64,000 bases of DNA from Leuconostoc inhae. Lineage in GTDB: Bacteria; Bacillota; Bacilli; Lactobacillales; Lactobacillaceae. The stretch lies in contig NZ_BPKW01000009.1 in NCBI RefSeq assembly GCF_019656015.1, positions 1 through 64,000 of the forward strand, written 5' to 3'. Position 1 is the first letter of the stretch, and each line of letters begins with the position of its first letter. This document shows, in pieces, positions 25,997 through 35,211 of the stretch. The translations under genes were made by a program, and so were the position numbers. The notes beneath the pieces were generated by a model that made no database searches, was not told where the DNA came from, and worked only from the letters and a program-made list of their open reading frames with translations.

Positions 25997-26703
25997 TGAC
26001 AAAACCTGCAATACCACGTTACATTCAAATTCATAATCAAATAAAAGAGCGCATTGAAGCCGGAGAGTGGCAATCTCAGAAGCGTTTACCTGCTGAACGT
26101 GAGTTGTCAGAAACTTTTAATGTGTCGCGTATGACGTTACGACAAGCTATTCAAACACTTGTTGATGAGGGCTTATTAGAACGAAAAATTGGTTCTGGGA
26201 CTTATGTTGCGGAGAAAAAAGTATCTGAACGTGCATTAGGCATGACAAGTTTTACAGAACTAATGGCTAATACAGGGCGCATTTCAAAAACGCAGACAGT
26301 CAGTTATAAAATAACATCGCCATCTGCCTCTGAAATTACGCACTTGCAATTAGCAGATGATGATGATGTTTTGATTATGGAACGTTTACGGATGGGTGAC
26401 AATGAACCTATCTTACTTGAGAGAACAACATTGCCGGCAAGACTAATTAGTGACTTTTCACGCCATGATTTAACAGAATCTTTGTATGTGACATTAGAAA
26501 AAGCAGGTATTCAACCAGGGCGTGCAGAACAGACAATTTCAGCTACGTTGGCGAATGAACGTTTGTCAGAACTTTTGCAAATTAGACGTGGGGATGCTAT
26601 TTTGAATGTGCGCCAAGTATCATTTGACCAAAATGAACGGCCATTTGAATATGTGCGATCATATTATGTTGGTGAACGTTTTGAATTTACATTAGAACGG
26701 TAA
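25996..26703 (+). CDS. nagR: GntR/HutC-family regulator of amino-sugar use (NagR/YvoA type)
   Basis: The 235-residue repressor has an N-terminal winged helix (RLPAERELSETFNVSRMTLRQA) and a C-terminal UTRA effector domain, as in YvoA/NagR. Its start overlaps the nagA stop by one base, so the two genes are one unit. It should bind the near-palindrome in the nagA promoter, giving autorepression, and respond to phosphorylated amino sugars. The likely wider regulon (nagB, PTS) is not in this window. Confidence 0.9.
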   Translation: MTKPAIPRYIQIHNQIKERIEAGEWQSQKRLPAERELSETFNVSRMTLRQAIQTLVDEGLLERKIGSGTYVAEKKVSERALGMTSFTELMANTGRISKTQTVSYKITSPSASEITHLQLADDDDVLIMERLRMGDNEPILLERTTLPARLISDFSRHDLTESLYVTLEKAGIQPGRAEQTISATLANERLSELLQIRRGDAILNVRQVSFDQNERPFEYVRSYYVGERFEFTLER

Positions 26704-26763
26704 ACTCATATGCTATTGTGTTTGTATTGAAAAGGTGAATAATTAATTATTTAGCTTAAATAA

Positions 26764-26806
26764 ATAACTCGAAAATCTAACATAATAGATTTTCGAGTTA
26801 TTTTTA
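26764..26806. terminator. Terminator between nagR and metI
   Basis: ATAACTCGAAAATCTA and its complement form a perfect 16-bp hairpin with a six-base loop, followed by T-rich sequence on both strands. It separates two convergent operons. Confidence 0.85.
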
Positions 26807-26826
26807 TTTATAAAAGATGGGATTGG

Positions 26827-27522
26827 CTATTTATGACTGAGTTTCTTGGCCAAATAATCACCAATAAGTTGAACAACAAGGACAAAAATTAAAACGAGTA
26901 ATGTTGCCACAAGTGTTGTATCTGTGGCAAAGCGATTGTAACCATAAGCAATTGCCATGTTACCTAGTCCACCAGCCCCTATAGCACCAGCCATGGCCGT
27001 CAACCCGATTAAGCTAATCAAAGTAACGGTTGACACGCGGGCAATCTCAGAACGGCCTTCACGTAAATAAACGCCAAAGACAATATCCCAAAATGAGGCA
27101 CCTACCGACTGAGCAGCCTCAACAATACCACTGTCAACTTCAGCTAACGCAACTTGTATTTGACGCGCGTAAAACGGGAAGACACCAAGAGCTAGAGGAA
27201 CCAAAGCTGCGGTTGTTCCAATTTGAGTGCCAACAATTAATTTCGTAAAAGGTGCGATGAACGCTAATAAAATGATGAAGGGTACTGCACGAAAAACTGA
27301 CACAATTTTATCAAAGAACCAGAATAACAGTTTATTTGGTGCAATACCATTTGGGGCTGTAATAATTAAACCAATACCAAAGACTAAACCAAGAATGCCA
27401 CCAAAAATGGCAGACCAAAAAGTCATATAAAATGTCTGAACAATAGAAGTCCACCAGCCTGTATCACCAGTCCAGCCTTGATAAACGACGTTTGGGAATG
27501 TATCTGAAAACCATTTTGTCAT
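26827..27522 (-). CDS. metI: Methionine ABC transporter permease
   Basis: This is the membrane channel of the D/L-methionine importer. The 231 residues have five membrane segments and the EAA loop in EAAQSVGASFWDIVFGVYLREGRS (first part shown). The end YGYNRFATDTTL is typical of MetI. It is the last gene of the T-box-controlled operon, two bases after metN. Confidence 0.93.
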   Translation of the reverse strand: MTKWFSDTFPNVVYQGWTGDTGWWTSIVQTFYMTFWSAIFGGILGLVFGIGLIITAPNGIAPNKLLFWFFDKIVSVFRAVPFIILLAFIAPFTKLIVGTQIGTTAALVPLALGVFPFYARQIQVALAEVDSGIVEAAQSVGASFWDIVFGVYLREGRSEIARVSTVTLISLIGLTAMAGAIGAGGLGNMAIAYGYNRFATDTTLVATLLVLIFVLVVQLIGDYLAKKLSHK

Positions 27523-27524
27523 AA

Positions 27525-28604
27525 TTATTTACCGCCTTTTAATATTTCAATTTCAACATGATGATCGGCTAAAGTTGATGTTGCTGCCTTAATTTGCTCA
27601 TCTGTACCCGATAGAATAACAAGTAATGAACCAACGGGCGTATTTTGTAAAATTTCAACATTGCCATATAAAATATTAGCCGTGACTTGGAAATCACGAA
27701 ATAAGCCAGCAATTAAAGGCTCATCTGTTGTAGCGCCGACATAAGACAAACGGATAAATAGTTCGTTATCATTAAGATTTTGTACCAAGGGTTGAGAAGA
27801 AATCGTTGCAATAGCTTTATCAATATTTGTTGCGGTTTCGATAAATTCTTTGGTTAGCTGTTGCGTTGGCTGAGCAAAGATATCTAGCAATGAGCCACGT
27901 TCAATAATTTCACCATCTTGCATGACAGCAACTTTATTGGCAATTTCTTTAACGGCTTGCATTTCATGTGTGATTAAAACAATTGTTAAGCCAAGTTCTT
28001 CATTGAGTTTTTTTAATAAACTTAGAATTTGGTTGGTTGTTTTAGGATCTAATGCAGAAGTTGCTTCGTCAGAAATTAAAATCTCAGGATCATTTGCTAG
28101 TGCACGCGCAATGGCAACACGTTGCTTTTGACCACCTGATAGTTGTGACGGAAATTGTTCAGCACGGTCTGTTAAATCAACTAATTTTAGTAGTTCTGTG
28201 ACCTTGACCTTTTTTTGATCTGGAGTTAACTTACTATGTTGTAAAGCAAAAGCTACGTTTTCAGTTACCGTGCGTTCATTTAATAAATTAAAATGTTGAA
28301 AAATCATACCAATTTTACGACGACGATTACGTAGATCAGTTGTTTTAATGCGTATTTTTTTATTTGTTTCTTTATCGGCCTGAAAAAAAGTTTCATCATT
28401 AACCACAACAGAACCATTAGTCGGTTCTTGTAATAAGTTAATGACACGTACTAATGTTGACTTACCGGCACCGGAATAACCAACAATACCGTAAACATCG
28501 CCACGATTGATTGTGATGGAAACGTCTTTGACAGCTTCAATGGTACGCTTTTTTTGATAAAAAGTGACATCGATATGATTTAGTGAAATTATGGGGTTAC
28601 TCAT
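27525..28604 (-). CDS. metN: Methionine ABC transporter ATP-binding protein
   Basis: MetN powers methionine uptake. The 359 residues have Walker [10 protein letters not shown], signature [15 protein letters not shown] and Walker [13 protein letters not shown]. The C-terminal 100 residues form the NIL domain, which in E. coli MetN binds methionine and gives trans-inhibition. The GAAGGAG site precedes ATG 28604. It sits between the peptidase and metI in the operon. Confidence 0.94.
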   Translation of the reverse strand: MSNPIISLNHIDVTFYQKKRTIEAVKDVSITINRGDVYGIVGYSGAGKSTLVRVINLLQEPTNGSVVVNDETFFQADKETNKKIRIKTTDLRNRRRKIGMIFQHFNLLNERTVTENVAFALQHSKLTPDQKKVKVTELLKLVDLTDRAEQFPSQLSGGQKQRVAIARALANDPEILISDEATSALDPKTTNQILSLLKKLNEELGLTIVLITHEMQAVKEIANKVAVMQDGEIIERGSLLDIFAQPTQQLTKEFIETATNIDKAIATISSQPLVQNLNDNELFIRLSYVGATTDEPLIAGLFRDFQVTANILYGNVEILQNTPVGSLLVILSGTDEQIKAATSTLADHHVEIEILKGGK

Positions 28605-28644
28605 TTATTGACTCCTTCTTTAAACCAATAGATGTGATAGTTGA

Positions 28645-29976
28645 CTATGGCTCATAACTTTTGATAAGCGCCTTTATCACATCAATGTGTTGGTTATAAT
28701 CCGATAAGCGGATGTTTTCGTTAGGTGCATGATCTTTTGTATCGGCATAACCAACGCCAAAACTTGCAATGGGCGCTTGTAGCGCGTGGTGAATAATCGC
28801 CATAGGACCTGTACCAGGTGATGTGGGAATAACTACTGGTGAGACATGATAATAAGTAGCGGCGACAGTTATCACACGTAATATTTCGGGATCAGACATG
28901 TCACTACGATAGCCAGGTTGACCGAGTGTTTTGGTAATCACAATATCAGATAAACCAACCGTCTTTAAGTGATCAGCTATACGTTGTAAGGTTAAGTCTG
29001 GCGACATATTAGGCACTAAACGTGATTCTAGTTTAGCAGTAGCTTTGGCAGGTAACACTGTTTTAACACCATTACCATTATAACCTGATGTGATACCCTC
29101 AATGTTAATTGTTGGTTTAAAATATAATGTTTCTTTAAGATCGTTGCCATTGCGATCAGAATAGAGTGGTGCGGTTAAACCATGCTGTGCAATGAGTGAT
29201 TCTCTGGTTAATGGTAATGCCTGCACAAGTGCTTTTTCGCGATCATTTGGTGCCACAACATCATCGTAAAAGTTTGGCACAGTAATGTTTCCAAGTGAAT
29301 CGAATAAACTAGCAATGGCACGAGATAAACGCATTGGTGCAGAATCTACAACTGCAGCCAGAGATGAGTGCAAATCGTTGGCTGCAGTTGTGACAGACAA
29401 ATCAAAAGTAACGATACCTTTGTTGCCACCAAATATTTCAATAATGTCATCTGCATTTTTACCACCTGACTCCCAAATAACGAGGTCGGCTTGTAACTGA
29501 TCTTTGTGCTTAGCAAGATATTCTGTTAAATAACGTGAGGCAGTTTCTTCTGAGCCTTCGACAATAAAAGTGATATTTATAGGTAATTCTTGGTTATTTT
29601 CAGCTAAATATTCTGCTATAGCCGCTAACCTTGCAGTGAGATTACCCTTATCATCATTAACACCACGTCCATACAGTTTGCCATCATGCGCAGTCAAAGT
29701 CCAAGGGTTAGATTGCCATAAATTCAATGGTTCAGCTGGTTGAACATCATAATGATTATAAATAACGAGCGTTTTGGCATTGGAATTATGGCTTGAGAAC
29801 TTAGCGACAACAAAAGGTGCAAAGTAAGTATCGTCATAAATCACTTGCGCGCCGAGTTTACGAAATTCATTTGCAATAATAGTTGCAGTTTCTGGCAAAT
29901 TTGTCTCGAGTGCCGAGACACTAGGTATTGCAACAAGTTGTTCCAGGAGTGTCATATATTGTTGACGAATATTCAT
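28645..29976 (-). CDS. M20-family dipeptidase
   Basis: This is a two-zinc metallopeptidase of 443 residues. The metal and catalytic motifs are HYDVQPAEPLNLW, the GRGVNDDKGN bridge Asp and EGSEETAS with general-base Glu. A dimerisation insert follows (residues about 200-330). It resembles the PepV/CNDP-like dipeptidases rather than ArgE. Its place between the methionine binding proteins and MetNI, under one T-box, suggests it frees methionine from small peptides or acyl derivatives. That substrate is inferred from context. Confidence 0.85.
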   Translation of the reverse strand: MNIRQQYMTLLEQLVAIPSVSALETNLPETATIIANEFRKLGAQVIYDDTYFAPFVVAKFSSHNSNAKTLVIYNHYDVQPAEPLNLWQSNPWTLTAHDGKLYGRGVNDDKGNLTARLAAIAEYLAENNQELPINITFIVEGSEETASRYLTEYLAKHKDQLQADLVIWESGGKNADDIIEIFGGNKGIVTFDLSVTTAANDLHSSLAAVVDSAPMRLSRAIASLFDSLGNITVPNFYDDVVAPNDREKALVQALPLTRESLIAQHGLTAPLYSDRNGNDLKETLYFKPTINIEGITSGYNGNGVKTVLPAKATAKLESRLVPNMSPDLTLQRIADHLKTVGLSDIVITKTLGQPGYRSDMSDPEILRVITVAATYYHVSPVVIPTSPGTGPMAIIHHALQAPIASFGVGYADTKDHAPNENIRLSDYNQHIDVIKALIKSYEP

Positions 29977-30040
29977 CGCATTTTCTCCTATAAAACGTTA
30001 TGTACCTGCAAAGTAACTTGCAGATTGATCGTTCATGTTG

Positions 30041-30886
30041 TTATTTTTTATAATCCCAAACAGTAATTTGGGCGGTGCCATAAAACTTTTTAACAAGTGA
30101 TTTAGTTTTGTCAGTTTGTAATGATTTGACAACATCCTTATAAACTTGCTTATCTTTGTCTTTTTTGTTAGCTGCAATAAAGTTAAAGTATTGTTGAGAC
30201 TCTTTATTTAACTTCTCAATGTAAATGGCTGAGTCAACATCTAGTTTAGCTGATTTTGCAAAGTTGGTGTTGATAACAGATGCGCCAATAGTTGGGTCTT
30301 TGAGAGAAGATGCAGTTTGTGAACCATCAACTGGCGTTATCTTTAGATTTTTTGGATTTTCAGTAATATCTTTTGGTGTTGCTTTTGTTGTATCTTTAAC
30401 TTTAATTAAGCCAGCTTCGGCCAAGAGATGTAGACCACGATTTTCGTTAGTCGGGTCATTAGCAATTGTGATTTTATTACCTGATTTGATATCTGAAACA
30501 TTTTTATATTTGTCTGAATAAATTCGAAGTGGTGTCGTCCATGTATCGCCAATAGCGACAATATTTGTTTTATATTGGTCATTCCAATTAGCTAGATAGG
30601 GATAGTTTTGGAAGGCATTCAAATCAATATCACCAGCAGAAAGGGCTTTGTTTGGTTGAAGATAGTCAGTAAACTTTTTTGTTTTTAAGGTAATGCCATA
30701 CTTATCTTTAGCAGTTTTACTAACAGATTTCCAAATTTCATCTTCATTTTTATCACCAGCCATAACACCAATGGTCACAGTTTTTTCAGAAGATTTACTA
30801 CTTTGGTGACCAAAAGTTAGATAGGCGCCAGCAGCAATAACAACGACGGCGATACCGCCGATAATCCAATTTGTTTTTTTACTCAT
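30041..30886 (-). CDS. metQ: MetQ-like substrate-binding protein 2 (NlpA family)
   Basis: This is the second of two tandem methionine-binding proteins. The 281 residues have the NlpA/MetQ fold: VTIGVMAGDKNEDEIW, then NLKITPVDGSQTASSL and a C-terminal DVVKSLQTDKTKSLV. The N-terminus is an uncleaved-looking anchor (WIIGGIAVVVIAAGAYLTFG) with no cysteine, so there is no lipobox. It would be tethered by this helix on the outer face of the membrane. GGAG precedes ATG 30886. Confidence 0.88.
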   Translation of the reverse strand: MSKKTNWIIGGIAVVVIAAGAYLTFGHQSSKSSEKTVTIGVMAGDKNEDEIWKSVSKTAKDKYGITLKTKKFTDYLQPNKALSAGDIDLNAFQNYPYLANWNDQYKTNIVAIGDTWTTPLRIYSDKYKNVSDIKSGNKITIANDPTNENRGLHLLAEAGLIKVKDTTKATPKDITENPKNLKITPVDGSQTASSLKDPTIGASVINTNFAKSAKLDVDSAIYIEKLNKESQQYFNFIAANKKDKDKQVYKDVVKSLQTDKTKSLVKKFYGTAQITVWDYKK

Positions 30887-30922
30887 AATTAGTCTCCATT
30901 TTAATGTGTAGGTAGGGTACGA

Positions 30923-31774
30923 TTATTTACTAAAATCGGTGTCCCAAGCAGCAAGTTCAACACCATCATAGGCCTTGTTTATAGCATCTTTAGTTGTTTG
31001 TGTATGATATGACTTAACAACATCTTTCAAAACTTGCTTATTTTTGTCAGAGTTTTTAGCCGCTATAATATTAACCCATTGATGAGAATTTTTATTAATT
31101 GGTTCAACAAATATTGCTTTTTTATAGTCTAAGCCAGCAGTATCTGCGTACGTGCCGTTAACGACTGCCCCCTGCACATCTGATAATGATCGTGCAGTTT
31201 GATCAGCAGCTAATTCTTTAATTTTTAATGCTTTTGGATTTTTGGTAATATCTTTAACCGTTGCTGTAGTTAAACCAGATTTCAAGTCAATCAGTCCAGC
31301 AGCCTTCAAAACATACAATGATCGACTTTCATTTGACGTGTCATTTGGCACGACAATAGTGTCGCCCGTTTTATATTCTGATACTTTCTTGTAGGTGTTT
31401 GAATATAAACGAATAGGTGAGATAACGGTATCGCCTATTGAAACAATCTTATCGCCAGTTGATTTGTTTGATGCGTCTAAGAAAGCATAGTGTTGGAAGG
31501 CATTAATGTCAATATCACCAGCAGCTAAGGCTTTATTTGGTTGATTATAGTCTGAGAACTGTTTGAATTTTAGGGTAATGCCATACTTATTTTTGGCTGT
31601 TTTAGATACTGAATCCCAGATGGCAGTATCTTGTTTTGAACCTGACATAATACCGACTGTGACGGTTTTGTTATCTGATTTTGTAGCAGATTTGTGGCCA
31701 AAGGTAGCATAGGCGATGCCACCAATGACGACGACAGCTACGCCACCAATAACCCAATTTTTTAGCTTACTCAT
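30923..31774 (-). CDS. metQ: MetQ-like substrate-binding protein 1 (NlpA family)
   Basis: This is the first gene of the T-box operon, a 283-residue paralogue of the next gene. The family features are VTVGIMSGSKQDTAIW, the DIDINAFQHYAF pocket segment and VPNDTSNESRSLYVL. Like its neighbour it has a single N-terminal hydrophobic helix (WVIGGVAVVVIGGIAYATFG) and no lipobox cysteine. I start at 31774, where GGGAG precedes the ATG; a longer frame to 31855 runs into the T-box. Two binding proteins may widen the substrate range. Confidence 0.88.
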   Translation of the reverse strand: MSKLKNWVIGGVAVVVIGGIAYATFGHKSATKSDNKTVTVGIMSGSKQDTAIWDSVSKTAKNKYGITLKFKQFSDYNQPNKALAAGDIDINAFQHYAFLDASNKSTGDKIVSIGDTVISPIRLYSNTYKKVSEYKTGDTIVVPNDTSNESRSLYVLKAAGLIDLKSGLTTATVKDITKNPKALKIKELAADQTARSLSDVQGAVVNGTYADTAGLDYKKAIFVEPINKNSHQWVNIIAAKNSDKNKQVLKDVVKSYHTQTTKDAINKAYDGVELAAWDTDFSK

Positions 31775-31853
31775 AATTTTTCTCCCAAATATTTTTTGCA
31801 ATGATACACTATGGATTTTAAAAATAAACAAGTCACATACAGTAGTGTGGCAC

Positions 31854-31894
31854 AAAAAAAGCCGCTACTGTACACTTAAATACAGAAGCGGCTA
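31854..31894 (-). terminator. T-box terminator
   Basis: On the minus strand AGCCGCT-TCTGTA pairs with TACAGTAGCGGCT and runs into seven T. It lies directly after the T-box sequence and is the element that uncharged tRNA binding would prevent. Confidence 0.85.
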
Positions 31895-32163
31895 AAAAAG
31901 CGCGTTACCATTCTGAGTTGTCAGCTAATATTACTAGAAGCTTGCTCACTAACCATCGGGCATCGGGAGATGATCCTAGCCGAATGGTGTGCCCAGTAAC
32001 GTGGGCCAAACCGTTGTCAACTAAATGGTAAACCAATTCGTTAACACCAATCACAGGTCATTTTCACAATTGCACGCACGCTAATTTACATCAACCATTA
32101 GCTTTCTAAGGTTTGCTTAATTGTTACTTTTCTGTTCAACTTGTTTATTTCTAAAATCGTTAA
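31895..32163 (-). ncRNA. T-box leader, probably methionine-specific
   Basis: Minus-strand AGAATGGTAACGCG at 31901-31914 matches the T-box consensus (AGGGTGGTACCGCG). It is preceded by about 250 nt of structured leader and followed by a terminator. A candidate specifier is ATG followed by A within GTGAAAATGACCTG. T-boxes sense uncharged tRNA, so this would turn on the methionine uptake operon when tRNA-Met is uncharged. The amino acid is inferred from the downstream genes and this codon. Confidence 0.85.
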
Positions 32164-32168
32164 ACTCT

Positions 32169-32197
32169 ATAATACTCATAAGCTTGAGATTTGTCAA
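32169..32197 (-). promoter_or_regulatory. Promoter of the methionine-uptake operon
   Basis: On the minus strand TTGACA (32192-32197) and TATTAT (32169-32174) are 17 bp apart, a near-consensus promoter. It starts the T-box leader and the five-gene operon down to metI. Confidence 0.8.
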
Positions 32198-32893
32198 CTA
32201 CTTTTTTGAATAATCAAAAAGTAAACCGAAAATAGTGATTAAAATAACACTCGAACCAAGTAATGTGAAGTGATTAAGATAAGTTGACATTAGCGCTGAT
32301 ACAAAGGCGCCAAATAAAAATGCTAGAATAATTAATGAAAATAAATTAGCATTGTGTAAATTTGTTCTATTTTTTGTATAAAAATAAGTGATTAGATTAG
32401 CACCGACATTACGTAAATTACCTGTTGACATGACACTAGTAAACGGTAAACCTTTCACTTTTGGAAAGGCATCTAGTTGCATAGCTAAGAAAAAAGATAA
32501 TAAGGTAATGAATGTGGTACTAGATATCTGTGTCCGAATAAAGACAACGAGGCTAATACCAATTATTTCTATAATCAAACTATGCTGTTGTGTGGATAAT
32601 CTTTTGGCTTTGACTATGTGTTTTAGAACATTGTTAAAGGCTGCCCCTAACAAGAAAAACAAAATTGGCATGAGAAAACTTGTAGAATAACTAAATTGGC
32701 CTCTGGCGAGTGAGATACCTGCTTGAATAATATTACCCGTCTGCAGGCTGGCAAAGCGTTCGCCGTGATACTGAAAAGTATAGGCATCAACGAAACCAGA
32801 ATTGGTAGCCAGTAGTAAGGCAATTGGCAGACGTTCTTGAATCGGATGTGTGCTGATTTCAGACATGATAAAAAGTGTAAACAAAATCATCAT
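32198..32893 (-). CDS. YoaK/DUF1275-family membrane protein
   Basis: The protein has about 230 residues and six membrane segments. The DUF1275 signature LLATNSGFVDAYTF and the ASLQTGNIIQAG motif are near the N-terminus, and SVMSTGNLRNVG in the middle. Function is unknown; relatives are sometimes called YoaK. The start is uncertain: ATG 32893 (used here, 15 bases after AAAGGA) or ATG 32866 (MSEISTHP). The gene end abuts the promoter of the methionine operon. Confidence 0.82.
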   Translation of the reverse strand: MMILFTLFIMSEISTHPIQERLPIALLLATNSGFVDAYTFQYHGERFASLQTGNIIQAGISLARGQFSYSTSFLMPILFFLLGAAFNNVLKHIVKAKRLSTQQHSLIIEIIGISLVVFIRTQISSTTFITLLSFFLAMQLDAFPKVKGLPFTSVMSTGNLRNVGANLITYFYTKNRTNLHNANLFSLIILAFLFGAFVSALMSTYLNHFTLLGSSVILITIFGLLFDYSKK

Positions 32894-33070
32894 TGATGAT
32901 TTTGTTGTTCCTTTCAAATAAATTTTACTATCTTATTTTACGCTATTTTGATTAGTGGCGTAGCTTTTTTTGGGTAAGTGACATTTTTTAAAATAAAGCA
33001 ATCGTTAGGCAGGTAATTTAATTGGTTTGAAAGATGGTTTTTGTTATAATATGAGCAATAGGGGGATAAT

Positions 33071-34915
33071 ATGAAGACATTTATTAAATTTATAATTGCC
33101 GCAGTACTGACAGTATTAATCGGCTTGGAAACCGTGCAAGCCGATTATCGCGTGACAAATTATGAACAAGATGTTCACATCGCAGAAAATGGTACGGCGA
33201 CGATTGATAAGACTGTGACCTACAAGTTTGATGATGATATGAATGGCGTATATCTAAAAGAAAGTTTAAACAGGCCTATAAATGGTAATAAACCATACCA
33301 ATGGGGTGGATTACAAACAATTACTGTTGCTCGTAATGGTGCAAAAGCGCAAGCAATTGCGCCGCGAGTTGGCAACGCAAATATTGGGTACGTGACGTCA
33401 AAAACAAACGCAAGTGTGCAAGAAAAGGTCTACTATCCAATTAAAGCAGACGACGATATAACGGTCAAATATACCTATCAGCTACAAAATATGATCATAA
33501 ATTGGGACGATGTCTCTGAACTCAATTGGCGAATTATTTCAAATTGGGATCAAACATTAGAAAATGTCAAGATTACTGTGTTCCTGCCTAATCAACCGGC
33601 AAAAACACTCAAGGGTTGGGTACATGGCAGTTCGATTGGTCACCTGACTGTCAATAAAAATCGCGCACAATTACGTGTGACAACAGCGCGCGTTAAAGCA
33701 AATCAGATACTAGAATTACATACTTATTTTGATAAGTCGCAAACACCCTTGAATACAAATATTCAATCAGGTCAGCGCGCAAAAATTATATCACAAACAG
33801 AGGCAGAACGAACAATTAAGCATAATAAGGCACTGCAATTGATTGCTATTTTTGGCTTTATTGTGCTACCGCTTGTTTTCATAGCTACGGTTATAGTAAC
33901 TATTTGGTACAAATTTCGAATTCGTCATCATTTATTACAAGCACAGCAAAAGAGTGGTATAAATATGAACACTGTTCACATTTATGACATACCAAATGAC
34001 ATAGGCCCAGCATTAATTAATGCCCGTATTAGACAACAAGCTGATGTATCTAAAGTTATAGTAGCTACTCTGATGGACTTGATTGCTCGTAAAAAAGTGA
34101 CGATCACTTATCAAAATGTTAGTGATGTAGACAATGCCGTTTATCGTGTAGTCGATGAGAGTGGCTTACGTCAATTTGAAAGTTTGTTGATTGATATGAT
34201 TTTTGGCAAAAAAAGAACGATTGTTTATCAACATGAATTTCAAGAACAAGAATCACGTGTGTCAAAACGCATTCATAAAGGTATTGATGCCTTTCAACGC
34301 GAAATTAGTGCTGCTGAAGCTAAAAACAGTATAATTGATTCAGTGATGACAAATAAAATAACGCGTATTAAAATTTTGATGATGGCGTTACTAAGCATTG
34401 TTAGTGGCAGTGCCATCATCGGGTTGCTGTTTATGGCTAACTATAGTGATATTTGGCAATTATGGTTAGTGGCGGGCAGTATGTTTATCATAGGACTTGT
34501 AGGATTGCTGATTATAGGGCAACAATCAACGACATTCTTCACTGTGCCCGATGGTGTCACTGAAAAATGGCAGTGGACAGGTTTTGCAGCGATGTTACAC
34601 GATATTGCAAATCTTGATGACAAAACAGTACTTGATGTACAGTTATGGGACAAATTACTTGCTTATGCCGTTATTTTTGGTGAAGCAAATCAGGTAGCAA
34701 AAACACTCAAACTTTGGGCTGAAAATGAGAATGTGTCAGTAATTAATTTGCCAGTATATATGATATATAGTAGTTTTGGTGCCAATTGGTCAGTGAAGTT
34801 GGCGAATAACATTCAAACAAATGCTAGTTTTGAAAGCAATGTTTCTGGTAATGGCGGTAGTTTTTCTGGTGGCTATTCTGGCGGTGGCGGCGGTGGCGGT
34901 GGTGGCGCTTTTTGA
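33071..34915 (+). CDS. DUF2207 membrane protein with glycine-rich tail
   Basis: The 614-residue protein has a signal peptide (FIIAAVLTVLIGLETVQA) and an extracellular beta-rich DUF2207 domain of about 220 residues. A membrane segment near residue 265, a cytoplasmic stretch and two more membrane segments near 440-480 follow. The end is a low-complexity GGSFSGGYSGGGGGGGGG run, usual for this family (YciQ-like proteins). Function is unknown. AGGGGG precedes the ATG. It seems to be monocistronic. Confidence 0.88.
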   Translation: MKTFIKFIIAAVLTVLIGLETVQADYRVTNYEQDVHIAENGTATIDKTVTYKFDDDMNGVYLKESLNRPINGNKPYQWGGLQTITVARNGAKAQAIAPRVGNANIGYVTSKTNASVQEKVYYPIKADDDITVKYTYQLQNMIINWDDVSELNWRIISNWDQTLENVKITVFLPNQPAKTLKGWVHGSSIGHLTVNKNRAQLRVTTARVKANQILELHTYFDKSQTPLNTNIQSGQRAKIISQTEAERTIKHNKALQLIAIFGFIVLPLVFIATVIVTIWYKFRIRHHLLQAQQKSGINMNTVHIYDIPNDIGPALINARIRQQADVSKVIVATLMDLIARKKVTITYQNVSDVDNAVYRVVDESGLRQFESLLIDMIFGKKRTIVYQHEFQEQESRVSKRIHKGIDAFQREISAAEAKNSIIDSVMTNKITRIKILMMALLSIVSGSAIIGLLFMANYSDIWQLWLVAGSMFIIGLVGLLIIGQQSTTFFTVPDGVTEKWQWTGFAAMLHDIANLDDKTVLDVQLWDKLLAYAVIFGEANQVAKTLKLWAENENVSVINLPVYMIYSSFGANWSVKLANNIQTNASFESNVSGNGGSFSGGYSGGGGGGGGGAF

Positions 34916-34956
34916 GACTGATCAGCTATATGATCAGAATAGCGATCGTTCAAAAC

Positions 34957-34996
34957 TTGCGTCGAACTGTGTGTTTTGGTACAATGGGCTTATAAT
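34957..34996 (+). promoter_or_regulatory. Promoter of the Mn-riboswitch transcript
   Basis: TTGCGT (34957-34962) and TACAAT (34980-34985) are 17 bp apart; a second possible -10, TATAAT, lies at 34991-34996. Either would start transcription close to the riboswitch. Confidence 0.55.
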
Positions 34997-34999
34997 AAA

Positions 35000-35106
35000 T
35001 TCCTGAGGGAGTAACTGGCGGATTTTCCGCGATAATACCGTCAAAGCGAGCAACTTTTTGTTGCTTATATCGAACAATTAGTTCCGGTACTATCTTAAAT
35101 GGTGAG
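35000..35106 (+). ncRNA. yybP-ykoY-type (Mn2+) riboswitch
   Basis: The leader contains GAGGGAGTAAC near the 5' end, ATACCGTCAA in the middle, and GGTGAGACTC at the 3' side. These correspond to the GGGGAGUA and GAGAC hallmarks of the yybP-ykoY family, which senses Mn2+ and turns genes on. A terminator follows directly. The downstream gene is a cation P-type ATPase, as in the lactococcal yoaB case. The assignment is from conserved blocks, not a model score. Confidence 0.75.
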
Positions 35107-35161
35107 ACTCATGTAAATGGCTGGCACAAATTTGTTCAGCTACATTTGCAAGAGTTTTTTT
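35107..35161 (+). terminator. Riboswitch-controlled terminator ahead of the P-type ATPase
   Basis: ACTCATGTAAATGGCTG pairs, with small mismatches, with CAGCTACATTTGCAAGAGT, and a run of seven T follows. It overlaps the 3' arm of the riboswitch, so Mn2+ binding would prevent it. Confidence 0.75.
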
Positions 35162-35211
35162 ATTTGAAGTAACCCACAGAGTATAGGGCGCAGTGTGCGT
35201 AGGAGGAAGTT

